A stretch of 64,000 bases of DNA from Isoptericola halotolerans (GTDB taxonomy: Bacteria > Actinomycetota > Actinomycetes > Actinomycetales > Cellulomonadaceae), in the NCBI RefSeq assembly GCF_013149785.1, contig NZ_JABEZU010000003.1:186001-250000 (forward strand). Reading direction: 5' to 3'. Made by a program: the position numbers and the translations under genes. The notes under the pieces are model-generated. The model was not told the origin of the DNA. It worked only from the letters and a program-made list of their open reading frames with translations, and made no database searches. Below, in pieces: positions 39,772 to 46,921 of the stretch. Positions within the stretch are counted from its first letter, which is position 1; each line of letters starts with the position of its first letter.

Positions 39772-40430
39772 TGCTCCTGACGTTCCACGGGCACGCCTGC
39801 GTCGCGCTCGACGGCGGTGGTGCCCGTCTGGTCATCGACCCCGGTACTTTGGCCGACAGCGTGAGCGCGTTGGTGGGCGCCACCGCGATCCTGGTCACGC
39901 ACGAGCACCCCGACCACCTCGACGTGGAGTCAGCGGTCGGGGCGATGCGCGCCGACGAACTCCTCACGGCCCACGGCACGGCAGGCGTGCTGTCGATGCT
40001 GGCTGCCGCCGGCGCGCCGCCGACCAGGCTCCACGAGGTCACACCCGGCCAGGAGCTCCGGTTCGGCGACGCACGGGTCGCCGTCGGCGGCGGTGACCAC
40101 GCACCCATCCACCCCCGCGTGCCGCAGGTCGAGAACCGCTCGTTCACCGTCGGCATGGGCGACAGGACCGCCCACCACCCCGGCGACTCCTTCGACCTGC
40201 CCGCAGGAGGCATCGACGTGCTGTGCCTGCCGGTGTCCGGCCCCTGGCTCCGCCTCGCCGAGGCCATGGACGCCGCGCAGGCCGCGAGCGCCCGCACGGT
40301 GGTGCCGGTGCACGACGCGCTGCTCAGCGAGGTCGGCCATGAGCTCGTGCGCAGGTGGCTCGACACCGCCCGGCTCGGAGGCGAGTACGCGTACCGCCCG
40401 CTCGACGTGGGGGAGTCCCTCGAGGTCTGA
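39771..40430 (+). CDS. Metallo-beta-lactamase-fold hydrolase, UlaG-like
   Basis: 219 residues. THEHPDHLD is the metal-binding motif; further ligands are in LTAHGTA and GGGDHAPIH, with HPGDSF and VPVHDA near the end. It resembles the UlaG/YfdX-type group of cytosolic hydrolases, in which substrates vary. Coupled to the merR gene by a TGATG overlap. A short stem (40431-40444) separates it from the convergent lipid synthase. Confidence 0.87.
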   Translation: MLLTFHGHACVALDGGGARLVIDPGTLADSVSALVGATAILVTHEHPDHLDVESAVGAMRADELLTAHGTAGVLSMLAAAGAPPTRLHEVTPGQELRFGDARVAVGGGDHAPIHPRVPQVENRSFTVGMGDRTAHHPGDSFDLPAGGIDVLCLPVSGPWLRLAEAMDAAQAASARTVVPVHDALLSEVGHELVRRWLDTARLGGEYAYRPLDVGESLEV

Positions 40431-40444
40431 CGGCACGCCTGCCG
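40431..40444. terminator. Short bidirectional stem-loop between convergent genes
   Basis: CGGCA and TGCCG around CGCC, right after the hydrolase stop and just before the end of the opposite gene. Confidence 0.4.
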
Positions 40445-40445
40445 G

Positions 40446-41729
40446 TCAGAGCAGGGGCTCGAGCGGCTCGAGGATCCGTTCGGCGATCTTGGTCAGCGGC
40501 GAGCGCTCGGTCCACTCGTCGTAGGTCAGCTCGCGGGAGTTGGACTCGTCCATCCGGAACACCTCCTCGAGCGTGCTCGCCAGCCCGTTGTCGACGATCT
40601 CGAGATTGATCTCGTAGTTGCCCGTCAGGCTCAGGCGGTCGATGTTCGCGGTGCCCACGGTGGACCAACGACCGTCGATCGTCGCCGTCTTGGCGTGCAC
40701 CATGGCGCCTTCGTAGAGCATGATGCGCACCCCGCCGCGCAACAGCTTGGTGTACCGCCCACGGGCGAGCCAGTCGGCCAGCGAGTGGTTCGAGCGTTCG
40801 GGCACCAGCACCCGCACGTCGACGCCGCGCGCGGCGGCCGCGAGCAGGGCCTGGAGGATGTCGCGGTCGGGGATGAAGTAGGCCTGCGTGATGTAGACGT
40901 GGCTCGTCGCGCGGTCGATGGCGTCCAGGTACAGCCCACGGATCGGGAAGACGAGGTCGCTGGGCGCGTTGCGGGCGGCGCGCAGGCTGGGCTGCCAGTG
41001 CGCCGCGCCCTTGTCCTGCAGCACGGGGTGCTTGGCCGAGCGCCACCGGTTCCAGAAGTCGACGAAGGCGTTCTGCAGCTCCCACGCCGCACGGCCCTGC
41101 AGCCGCAGGTGGGTGTCGCGCCACTTGGTCGCGTACTCCTCACCGATGTTGTAGCCGCCGACGAAGGCGGTCTCCTCGTCCACGACGAGGATCTTGCGGT
41201 GGTCCCGACCGGAACGACGCACGTTCAGGGTGAGCAGCCCTGCGCGCAGAGCGGGGAACCGCAGCACGTGGACCTGCGGCGGGAAGTGGAAGAAGGACCG
41301 CGGCACGACGAGGTTGGCGAAGGCGTCGTAGATGACGTAGACCTCCACCCCTCGTGCGACGGCGTCCGCGATGGCCTGCTTGAAGCGTTCGCCGGTCTGG
41401 TCGCCCTTCCAGATGTACGACTCGAGGAAGACGGTGTGCTGCGCGTGGTCGATCGCCTCGAGCATCGCGTCGTAGAGGTCGGCGCCGTAGGTGTACAGGG
41501 TCGCGGTGGTCCCGTCGATGTCCGTCGACGTCGGTGGTGCCGTCGGGAACTTGCTGTCGAGGGGGTACCGCTGGCCACGGATCTTGTCGGTCACCATGAC
41601 CGCCGCGCCGGCCACGAGCGGCACGGCGCCGGCGATCAGCGCGACACGTCGGGCGGCCCTGCCGATGCGCCGCCAGTCGGCCTGGATCCGGACCGGGGAC
41701 GTGGGGCGGGGGTCGAGGGAGCGGGGCAC
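40446..41729 (-). CDS. Phospholipase D-family protein, cardiolipin synthase-like
   Basis: 427 residues. One N-terminal membrane helix (about 28-45) and two PLD domains: the first HKD motif is HRKILVVDEETAFVGGYNIG, the second VHAKTATIDGRWSTVGTANID. The arrangement is that of bacterial Cls enzymes, although these usually have two N-terminal helices. GTG at 41729 is supported by a -10 box (ACGCTA on the plus strand, 41736-41741) 6 nt away, lying across the end of the recombinase gene. Confidence 0.87.
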   Translation of the reverse strand: MPRSLDPRPTSPVRIQADWRRIGRAARRVALIAGAVPLVAGAAVMVTDKIRGQRYPLDSKFPTAPPTSTDIDGTTATLYTYGADLYDAMLEAIDHAQHTVFLESYIWKGDQTGERFKQAIADAVARGVEVYVIYDAFANLVVPRSFFHFPPQVHVLRFPALRAGLLTLNVRRSGRDHRKILVVDEETAFVGGYNIGEEYATKWRDTHLRLQGRAAWELQNAFVDFWNRWRSAKHPVLQDKGAAHWQPSLRAARNAPSDLVFPIRGLYLDAIDRATSHVYITQAYFIPDRDILQALLAAAARGVDVRVLVPERSNHSLADWLARGRYTKLLRGGVRIMLYEGAMVHAKTATIDGRWSTVGTANIDRLSLTGNYEINLEIVDNGLASTLEEVFRMDESNSRELTYDEWTERSPLTKIAERILEPLEPLL

Positions 41730-41733
41730 GGTC

Positions 41734-42834
41734 TCACGCTAGCGGCGACGGCTGCGTCGCGCCTGGTGATTCGGCCGCGAGTCCGGGTGAGTCTGCCCCC
41801 AGCGCGCCGGAGAGCGGGTGCGTGCGGATGGCGGCGGCAAGCTCTCCGTCGATCCGGTCGAGGTAGACGCCGGTGGTCGCGATGGACGAGTGGCCGAGCA
41901 GCTCGGCGACGACCTTGACGTCCCACCCGTCGGCGACGAGGAGCGTCGCCGTGGTGTGCCGCAGCGCGTGCGGGGTGGCCGGGCGGCGGTACGGCTCGGG
42001 CATGCGGGCCACCGCACGGGCGAGCAGCGCCCGGATGGCCTGGGTGTCGAGACGGCGCCCGCGCCAGGACAGGAGCAGGGCGCGCTGGGCGTCGGGGTCG
42101 TCGGGGCGTCGGGCCGCGAGACGTGGACGCAGCTCGCCCAGGTAGAGCTCGAGCGCCGTCGCCAGGGGAGGGCTGAGGGTCACGGAGCGGTGCGTGCCGC
42201 CCTTGCCCACGATCCGCCACCTGGTCTCCTGGGGCTCACGGACGAAGTCGGCGACGTCGGCGCGGGCCAGCTCGGAGACACGGGGGCCGAGCACGAGCAG
42301 CAGGGCGACGACGAGCCGGTCGCGTGGTGCCAGCGCCTGGTCGCGCCGGGGACGGTCGCTTCCGGTGGTCGAGCCCGTCGAGACCATCAGCGCCTGCGCG
42401 GCCGACGCCGACAGCGCCGTGCGAGCGACCCGTAGGCCGCCCCGTGCCCTGGCGGGGGGTGACGCCCACTGCATCGGGTCGGCCTGCACCCAGCACTCGC
42501 GCGCCGCGTGGGTGAAGAACCGCGTGACGGACTGGCGGAACCGGTTGACCGTGGCCGTCGAGCGGCCGGGTGCTCCCTTGCGTGCCGGGTCGACGTACCG
42601 GCCGTCGGGGCTGGCCTGGTAGCGCACGAGCGCGTCATCGACGTCGTCGCCGGTGACGTCGTCGAGCACGCGCTGCGGGCCGAGCAGGCCGCAGAGCTCG
42701 GTGATGTCCCGCTCGTAGCTGCGGCAGGTGGCGGGTGACAGCACACCGCGGACCGCCTCGACGCGGACGGAGGCCAGGTAGCGGTCGGCGGCCTCGGCCA
42801 CGGTGATGCGTTCGAGGCGCGGGGGAGCAACCAT
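41734..42834 (-). CDS. Tyrosine-type site-specific recombinase
   Basis: 366 residues. SAM-like core-binding domain (about 10-110) and catalytic domain with the complete set: Arg in LGPRVSELA, Lys in VGKGGTHRS, HALRH (His, Arg), LLGHSS (His) and the nucleophile Tyr in TTGVYLDRI. ATG 42834 is backed by a TAGAGT box 7 nt upstream. No excisionase, phage gene, tRNA or att repeat is near, so it is probably a resident XerC/D-like or orphan enzyme rather than an element's integrase. Confidence 0.88.
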   Translation of the reverse strand: MVAPPRLERITVAEAADRYLASVRVEAVRGVLSPATCRSYERDITELCGLLGPQRVLDDVTGDDVDDALVRYQASPDGRYVDPARKGAPGRSTATVNRFRQSVTRFFTHAARECWVQADPMQWASPPARARGGLRVARTALSASAAQALMVSTGSTTGSDRPRRDQALAPRDRLVVALLLVLGPRVSELARADVADFVREPQETRWRIVGKGGTHRSVTLSPPLATALELYLGELRPRLAARRPDDPDAQRALLLSWRGRRLDTQAIRALLARAVARMPEPYRRPATPHALRHTTATLLVADGWDVKVVAELLGHSSIATTGVYLDRIDGELAAAIRTHPLSGALGADSPGLAAESPGATQPSPLA

Positions 42835-42982
42835 GGTCCGCACTCTAGGCGGGACCCCCGACACTGCCACGGGGGCGACCGGCACGCACAAATGGCCTGT
42901 GACCTGCGGCTGCGATGGCGGGCCCGGGCTGCTGTCGGCGGGTCAGCCTGAGCGTCCGCCCGTGTCGTGGGCGTCGGCCTGA

Positions 42983-43567
42983 TCAGCCGTCGTGAACCGG
43001 CTCGACGAGCGACCGCAGCAGCAGGCGCAGGCCTGCCGCGACGTCGTCGGCCCCGGGCACGCCGGGAAACGCGAGTCGCCGCAGCACGACGCCATCGAGG
43101 TGCGCCATGACGATCGCGGTGTGCTCCGCCGGCCGGGACGACCCGATCGCAGCCAGCCAGCTCTGACCGATCGCCGCGACCCGTCGGCCGGCCCGTTCGA
43201 CCTCGCGACGCAGCGCCGGGTCGCGGGCTGCCTCCGTGAAGAGCGCATACCGCGCGACGCTGAGGGTGCGCAGCGGGCCGGTGAGCTGTTGGACGGTCGC
43301 GGCGAGCGTGGTCGCCAGCATGTCGGGGGAGGCGGGGCGGTCCCGGGCCGCACGCCGTTCCCAGCCGACCAGCTCAACCTCGACGAGTCGTGCCGTCATC
43401 GCCTGGAGGAGTGCCTCGCGGGTGCGGAACAGGTTCGACGTCGAGCCGTTCGGGAGCCCGGCGGCCGCGTCGACGGCTCGGTGCGTGAGTGCTCGCAGGC
43501 CCTCCGTGCCGATCACCTCGATCCCTGCGTCGAGGACCCGGTTCACCCGGGACGGGTCAGCTGCCAT
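42983..43567 (-). CDS. TetR-family repressor
   Basis: 194 residues. N-terminal HTH (about 8-52): AGIEVIGTEGLRALTHRAVDAAAGLP with NGSTSNLFRTREAL. The ligand-binding domain is helical and ends in a TetR_C pattern. Divergent from an FAD monooxygenase with a double palindrome between them; its own -10 box (ACACTA on the plus strand, 43574-43579) overlaps the operator, so it should repress both genes. Leaderless by position. Confidence 0.9.
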   Translation of the reverse strand: MAADPSRVNRVLDAGIEVIGTEGLRALTHRAVDAAAGLPNGSTSNLFRTREALLQAMTARLVEVELVGWERRAARDRPASPDMLATTLAATVQQLTGPLRTLSVARYALFTEAARDPALRREVERAGRRVAAIGQSWLAAIGSSRPAEHTAIVMAHLDGVVLRRLAFPGVPGADDVAAGLRLLLRSLVEPVHDG

Positions 43568-43575
43568 ACGGTGAC

Positions 43576-43609
43576 ACTACAGGTGTAGTCAAACGACTAC
43601 ACCTGTAGT
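43576..43609. promoter_or_regulatory. Double TetR operator between tetR and FAD monooxygenase
   Basis: A perfect inverted repeat with 15-bp arms (43576-43590 and 43595-43609) around AAAC. Each arm is itself a palindrome: CTACAGGTGTAG (43577-43588) and CTACACCTGTAG (43597-43608), with centres 20 bp apart, about two helical turns. Two dimers could bind on the same face, as known for QacR-like regulators. The -10 boxes of both genes overlap or abut it. Confidence 0.85.
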
Positions 43610-43621
43610 AGCGTCGCGAGC

Positions 43622-44695
43622 ATGCAGACTGCGACGATCATCGGCGGCGGGATCTCCGGCGCGGCGAGCGCCGTCGGGCTCGCCCGCGCCGGCTGGCACG
43701 TGACGGTGCACGAGCGGGCTGATCGGCTCGAGACCAGCGGCGCCGCGCTCGGCATCTGGCCGACTGCCCTGACGGCCCTCGACGAGCTGGGCCTGGGGGA
43801 GCAGGTGCGGTCGGTTGCCACGCCGCAGGGGTCGGGCGTTCTGCGCCGGCCCGACGGGAGCCGGATCGCGACCATCGACGCCGACCGGGTCAGCAGACGG
43901 GCGGGTGACGTCGTCCACCTGGTCGCCCGCCGTGACCTCGCGGCGATCCTCGACGCGGCCCTGCCGGCGGGCGCCGTACGGTACGGGTCGCCGGTGCGCG
44001 CGGACGGGCGCGAGTCGCGGGCGTCCGACGTCGTGGTCGTCGCCGACGGCGTGTTCAGCGCCAACCGGAGCCTGCTGCTCGGCGACCGGTTCCAGGCGCG
44101 GCGCACAGGACAGACCGCGTTCCGCGGCCGGGTCGCGGTCATGACGCACGAGGTGAGCGAGACGTGGGGTGCCGGCCGACGCGTCGGCCTGTCGCCGTAT
44201 CGCGACGGGACCACCAACTGGTACGCCTCTGTCGATCAGGCTCCGGCCCGTGGGCGTCCCGGGGAGGCTGAGTGGTTGCGAGGCTGCTTCGCCGGGTGGC
44301 ACGAGCCGATCGGCGAGGTCCTGGGCGAGCTGGACGACCACGACGTCTCGCGCCACGACCTCTATGACGTCCACCCCCGGCTGCCCACCTACGCCGCCGG
44401 CCACGCGGTGATGGTGGGGGATGCCGCGCGCGGCATGACGCCGGACCTCGGGCGCGGTGCCTGCGAGGCGCTCGTCGACGCAGTGACGCTGAGCCGCTGT
44501 CTGTCCGGTGGTCGCGCGAAGGGGGAGAGGGGCGAGGCGGTCGACGTCGGGCGCGCCCTGGCGCGGTACGACGCCACGCGGCGCCCTGTGACCCAGCGGC
44601 TGCAGGCCGCGTCCTACGGGCTGGGCAGGCTCGCGCACGCGCGGCGCATGACGGTCCTCCGTGACGTCGCCGTGCGAGCGGCGCTGTCGTCCTGA
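43622..44695 (+). CDS. FAD-dependent monooxygenase (PHBH/TetX-like fold)
   Basis: 357 residues. GGGISGAASAVGLARAG is the Rossmann FAD motif; VVVADGVFS is the DG motif and MVGDAARGMTPDLGRGACEAL the second FAD motif. Group A aromatic hydroxylases and antibiotic-inactivating relatives share this fold. Control by a divergent TetR repressor suggests induction by its substrate or a toxic compound; which one is not known. TAGCGT (43609-43614) stands 7 nt before the ATG. Confidence 0.9.
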   Translation: MQTATIIGGGISGAASAVGLARAGWHVTVHERADRLETSGAALGIWPTALTALDELGLGEQVRSVATPQGSGVLRRPDGSRIATIDADRVSRRAGDVVHLVARRDLAAILDAALPAGAVRYGSPVRADGRESRASDVVVVADGVFSANRSLLLGDRFQARRTGQTAFRGRVAVMTHEVSETWGAGRRVGLSPYRDGTTNWYASVDQAPARGRPGEAEWLRGCFAGWHEPIGEVLGELDDHDVSRHDLYDVHPRLPTYAAGHAVMVGDAARGMTPDLGRGACEALVDAVTLSRCLSGGRAKGERGEAVDVGRALARYDATRRPVTQRLQAASYGLGRLAHARRMTVLRDVAVRAALSS

Positions 44696-44710
44696 GCTCG
44701 CCCACACGAC

Positions 44711-44728
44711 TGTGTTGCGCCAAACACA
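44711..44728 (+). promoter_or_regulatory. Palindrome TGTGTT-N6-AACACA upstream of the exporter gene
   Basis: TGTGTT (44711-44716) and AACACA (44723-44728), just upstream of a -35 like TTGACC (44734-44739); -10 candidates are TAGCCT (44753-44758) and CTAGCG (44757-44762, 17-bp spacer). May bind a regulator in addition to the riboswitch downstream. Confidence 0.35.
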
Positions 44729-44772
44729 ATGGTTTGACCTGTCTGTCCGTTTTAGCCTAGCGGACCGACCGG

Positions 44773-44817
44773 CGGGACGCGACCGAGATGGTGTCCGAGA
44801 ACACCGGGTCGCGCCCG
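44773..44817 (+). other. Long leader hairpin upstream of the riboswitch
   Basis: Outer stem CGGG (44773-44776)/CCCG (44814-44817), then CGCGACC (44778-44784)/GGTCGCG (44807-44813), an internal loop GAGAT/G, and inner stem GGTGT/ACACC closing the loop CCGAGA. It is 16 bp in total inside the predicted leader. Not part of the known guanidine-III fold. Confidence 0.6.
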
Positions 44818-44867
44818 TCGCAGGCGTCAGGCCCGTGCGATCATCGAGGGCAGGGCCCGACAGGGCT

Positions 44868-44917
44868 CCCGGACGAGGGGTGCCGTACCCGGAGCGCGAC
44901 AAGACGGCATCGGGGAG
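44868..44917 (+). ncRNA. Guanidine-III riboswitch (ykkC-III)
   Basis: CCGGACGAGG (44869-44878), GCCGTACCCGG (44882-44892) and GACAAGACGGC (44898-44908) reproduce the conserved ykkC-III aptamer in order and spacing. TGCCGT (44881-44886) pairs with ACGGCA (44904-44909) to form the pseudoknot-type fold. The GGGGAG ribosome site begins at 44912, 3 nt after the aptamer, so ligand-dependent exposure of the ribosome site (translation switch) is likely. The gene downstream is a guanidinium exporter, which fits. Confidence 0.88.
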
Positions 44918-44926
44918 TGTTCTGTC

Positions 44927-45244
44927 ATGGCATGGATCATCCTGGTCGCGTCCGGTGTGCTGGAGGCCGTCTGGGCGACGGCTCTGGGTCGCTCCGAGGG
45001 ATTCTCGCGGCTCGTGCCCAGCATCGTGTTCGCCGTCGCGCTCGTCGCCAGCATGGGCGGGCTGGCGTACGCGCTGCGTGAGCTGCCGGTCGGCACGGCC
45101 TACGCCGTCTGGGTCGGTATCGGCGCCTCGTTGACCGCGGGCTACGCGATGGCCACCGGCGCGGAGCCGGTGACCGTCCTGCGGATCGTGCTGATCCTCG
45201 GGATCGTGGGCTGCGTGGCCGGGCTGAAGGCCACGACCCACTGA
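44927..45244 (+). CDS. gdx: SMR-family guanidinium exporter (Gdx/SugE)
   Basis: 105 residues, four membrane helices. The essential Glu is Glu13 in SGVLEAVWATALG, and PVGTAYAVWVGIGASLTAGYA is the Gdx-type helix 3 region rather than the Qac type. These dual-topology dimers exchange guanidinium for protons. The riboswitch in front senses the same compound. ATG with GGGGAG 9 nt upstream. Confidence 0.93.
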   Translation: MAWIILVASGVLEAVWATALGRSEGFSRLVPSIVFAVALVASMGGLAYALRELPVGTAYAVWVGIGASLTAGYAMATGAEPVTVLRIVLILGIVGCVAGLKATTH

Positions 45245-45521
45245 GCCGGTGCCGCGGGGCCACCGGGGTCGTCGAGGGGACTGGTCGAGCCGCTCCTTCT
45301 GCGCCGTAATGACATAATGCACATTATCGGCCTTCTACTGAGGTGTGCCTGAGCCGCTCCTGAGGCCCCGTGGAGCCCCCGCGCCGTGCACCTTGAGCGC
45401 CTGAGGGAACCGCGCCGATCCGGTGCGAACGCTGGTCGGGTGCTTCGCCGGCGACGACGATTGCTTGAGGACACCGCCGGAGGCTTGGTGTCGACCGCAC
45501 TCGTCGACATGGGAGCCTCCG
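45245..45521 (+). promoter_or_regulatory. Upstream region of the glycosyltransferase with an AT-rich palindrome
   Basis: 277 bp. ATAATG (45314-45319) CA CATTAT (45322-45327) is a conspicuous AT-rich dyad in GC-rich DNA, MarR-like in appearance, about 195 bp before the gene. The remainder could be a structured leader (several GC-rich stems such as TCGAC/GTCGA just before the gene), but I can match it to no known riboswitch. Confidence 0.4.
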
Positions 45522-46625
45522 GTGAACGCCTCGTCGAACCGCCCGACACGCCAGCAGCCCGTCCCGACCGGGACGGCGCCGCGCGTCGTCGTGATCATCC
45601 CCGCGCACGACGAGCAGGACGCCCTGGCGGACACCATCGCCTCGCTCTCCGCCCAGACGCGTCGCCCCGACCGGGTGCTGGTCGTCTCCGACAACAGCAC
45701 CGACGAGACCGTCTCGGTGGCCCGCGCCGCCGGAGCCGAGGCCATGGAGACGGTGGGCAACTCCTCGCGCAAGGCGGGTGCGCTGAACCAGGCCATCGCC
45801 ACGGTGAGCGAGGACGTCGTCATGGTGCTCGACGCCGACACCACCGTCGCCACCACCTTCATCGCCGAGGGCCTGGCGGTCCTCGCCGCCGACCCGACGG
45901 TCGCGGCGGTGGGCGGCGTCTTCCGCGGCCGCCCTCCCGTCGGCTACCTGCAGCGCTGCCAGGCCAACGAGTACACCCGGTACGGCGTCCAGGTGGACGT
46001 GACCGGCCGGACCGCGGTCCTGACGGGAACTGCTGCCCTGGTGCGTCGCGCCGCGATGGACGAGGTCGCCGCCGCGCGCGGCACGCGTCTTCCCGGCCGC
46101 CCCGGGGACGTCTACGACCGGGCGGCCATCACCGAGGACTCCGAGCTGACGCTCGCGCTGCGGACCCTGGGCCACGAGCTGCGCTCCCCCGTCACCATGA
46201 GCTGCACCACCGAGCTGATGCCCACCACCGGTGACCTGCACCGCCAGCGTGTGCGCTGGTACAAGGGCATGCTCGACAACCTGGCCACCTACGGCCTGAC
46301 CCGCACGACGGCCCGGTACGTCGGTCAGCAACTGATGCTGGTCGTCGGCACGCTCATGATGTCGGCCTTCCTCCTGCTCACCGCGCTGACCGTGGCGACC
46401 GGAACGTTCGTGCTGTCACCGGTGTGGGCGTGCGTGGGCCTGCTCTTCGCCGTGGAGCGGCTCGTGACCGTGTGGAGCGCGGGCGGCCGCGCCCGTCTGC
46501 TCGCGGCGTTCGTCCTGCCCGAGCTGGTCTACGACCTCGCGCTCCAGCGCGCATTCGTCCACGCCCTCGCCCTGTTCGTCACCCGGCGCCAGACCACCTG
46601 GAACCACGTGACCGTCGCGGCCTGA
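45522..46625 (+). CDS. Processive family 2 glycosyltransferase
   Basis: 367 residues. GT-A domain with VVVIIPAHDEQDALADTI, VSDNSTDET, VLDADTT (DxD), TGTAALVRR, TEDSEL (catalytic Asp) and QRVRWYKG (QxxRW), the set found in cellulose, hyaluronan and NodC-type synthases. Three to four membrane helices follow from about residue 270. It probably extends an extracellular polysaccharide. GTG start with GGGAG 7 nt upstream; an upstream extension of the frame lacks support. A 56-codon gene follows. Confidence 0.88.
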   Translation: MNASSNRPTRQQPVPTGTAPRVVVIIPAHDEQDALADTIASLSAQTRRPDRVLVVSDNSTDETVSVARAAGAEAMETVGNSSRKAGALNQAIATVSEDVVMVLDADTTVATTFIAEGLAVLAADPTVAAVGGVFRGRPPVGYLQRCQANEYTRYGVQVDVTGRTAVLTGTAALVRRAAMDEVAAARGTRLPGRPGDVYDRAAITEDSELTLALRTLGHELRSPVTMSCTTELMPTTGDLHRQRVRWYKGMLDNLATYGLTRTTARYVGQQLMLVVGTLMMSAFLLLTALTVATGTFVLSPVWACVGLLFAVERLVTVWSAGGRARLLAAFVLPELVYDLALQRAFVHALALFVTRRQTTWNHVTVAA

Positions 46626-46733
46626 GCCGCACGCAGCGGCCCACCGCAGCACCACTCCCCTGCACGCCCACCTCCTGGGTGCGCCCTGTCGCGCCCGGAC
46701 CCATCGCACGACCCACCACTGAAGGAGCTTGTC

Positions 46734-46904
46734 ATGTACCAGTCCACCGTCGCCCAGACCGCCCCCGTCCTCGCTGCCACCGGCGTGGCCGCCGCCTTCC
46801 ACGTCGTCGCCGCCTGGACGCTCCTGGTCGCAGGCCTCGCCCTGATCACCACCGCCCGCGTCCTGCACCGACGACGTCAGGCGGCACGCGCCCTGCGTGC
46901 GTGA
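46734..46904 (+). CDS. Small membrane peptide (56 residues) downstream of the glycosyltransferase
   Basis: ATG to TGA, 57 codons, with a very good AAGGAG 8 nt upstream. The product MYQSTVAQTAPVLAATG continues into one hydrophobic helix (about 25-43, VVAAWTLLVAGLALITTA) and ends in a basic tail RVLHRRRQAARALRA, the layout of a single-pass protein with its C-terminus inside. It lies 108 nt after the glycosyltransferase and may be cotranscribed. No family recognised; possibly an accessory subunit of the synthase. Confidence 0.7.
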   Translation: MYQSTVAQTAPVLAATGVAAAFHVVAAWTLLVAGLALITTARVLHRRRQAARALRA

Positions 46905-46921
46905 GGCCCACGCGGCGCCGC

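Noticed and set aside
45330-45521. Possible c-di-AMP or c-di-GMP riboswitch before the glycosyltransferase
   Set aside because: Fragments such as GGGAACC and CCGATCC are suggestive, but the order and remaining core of those families are missing.
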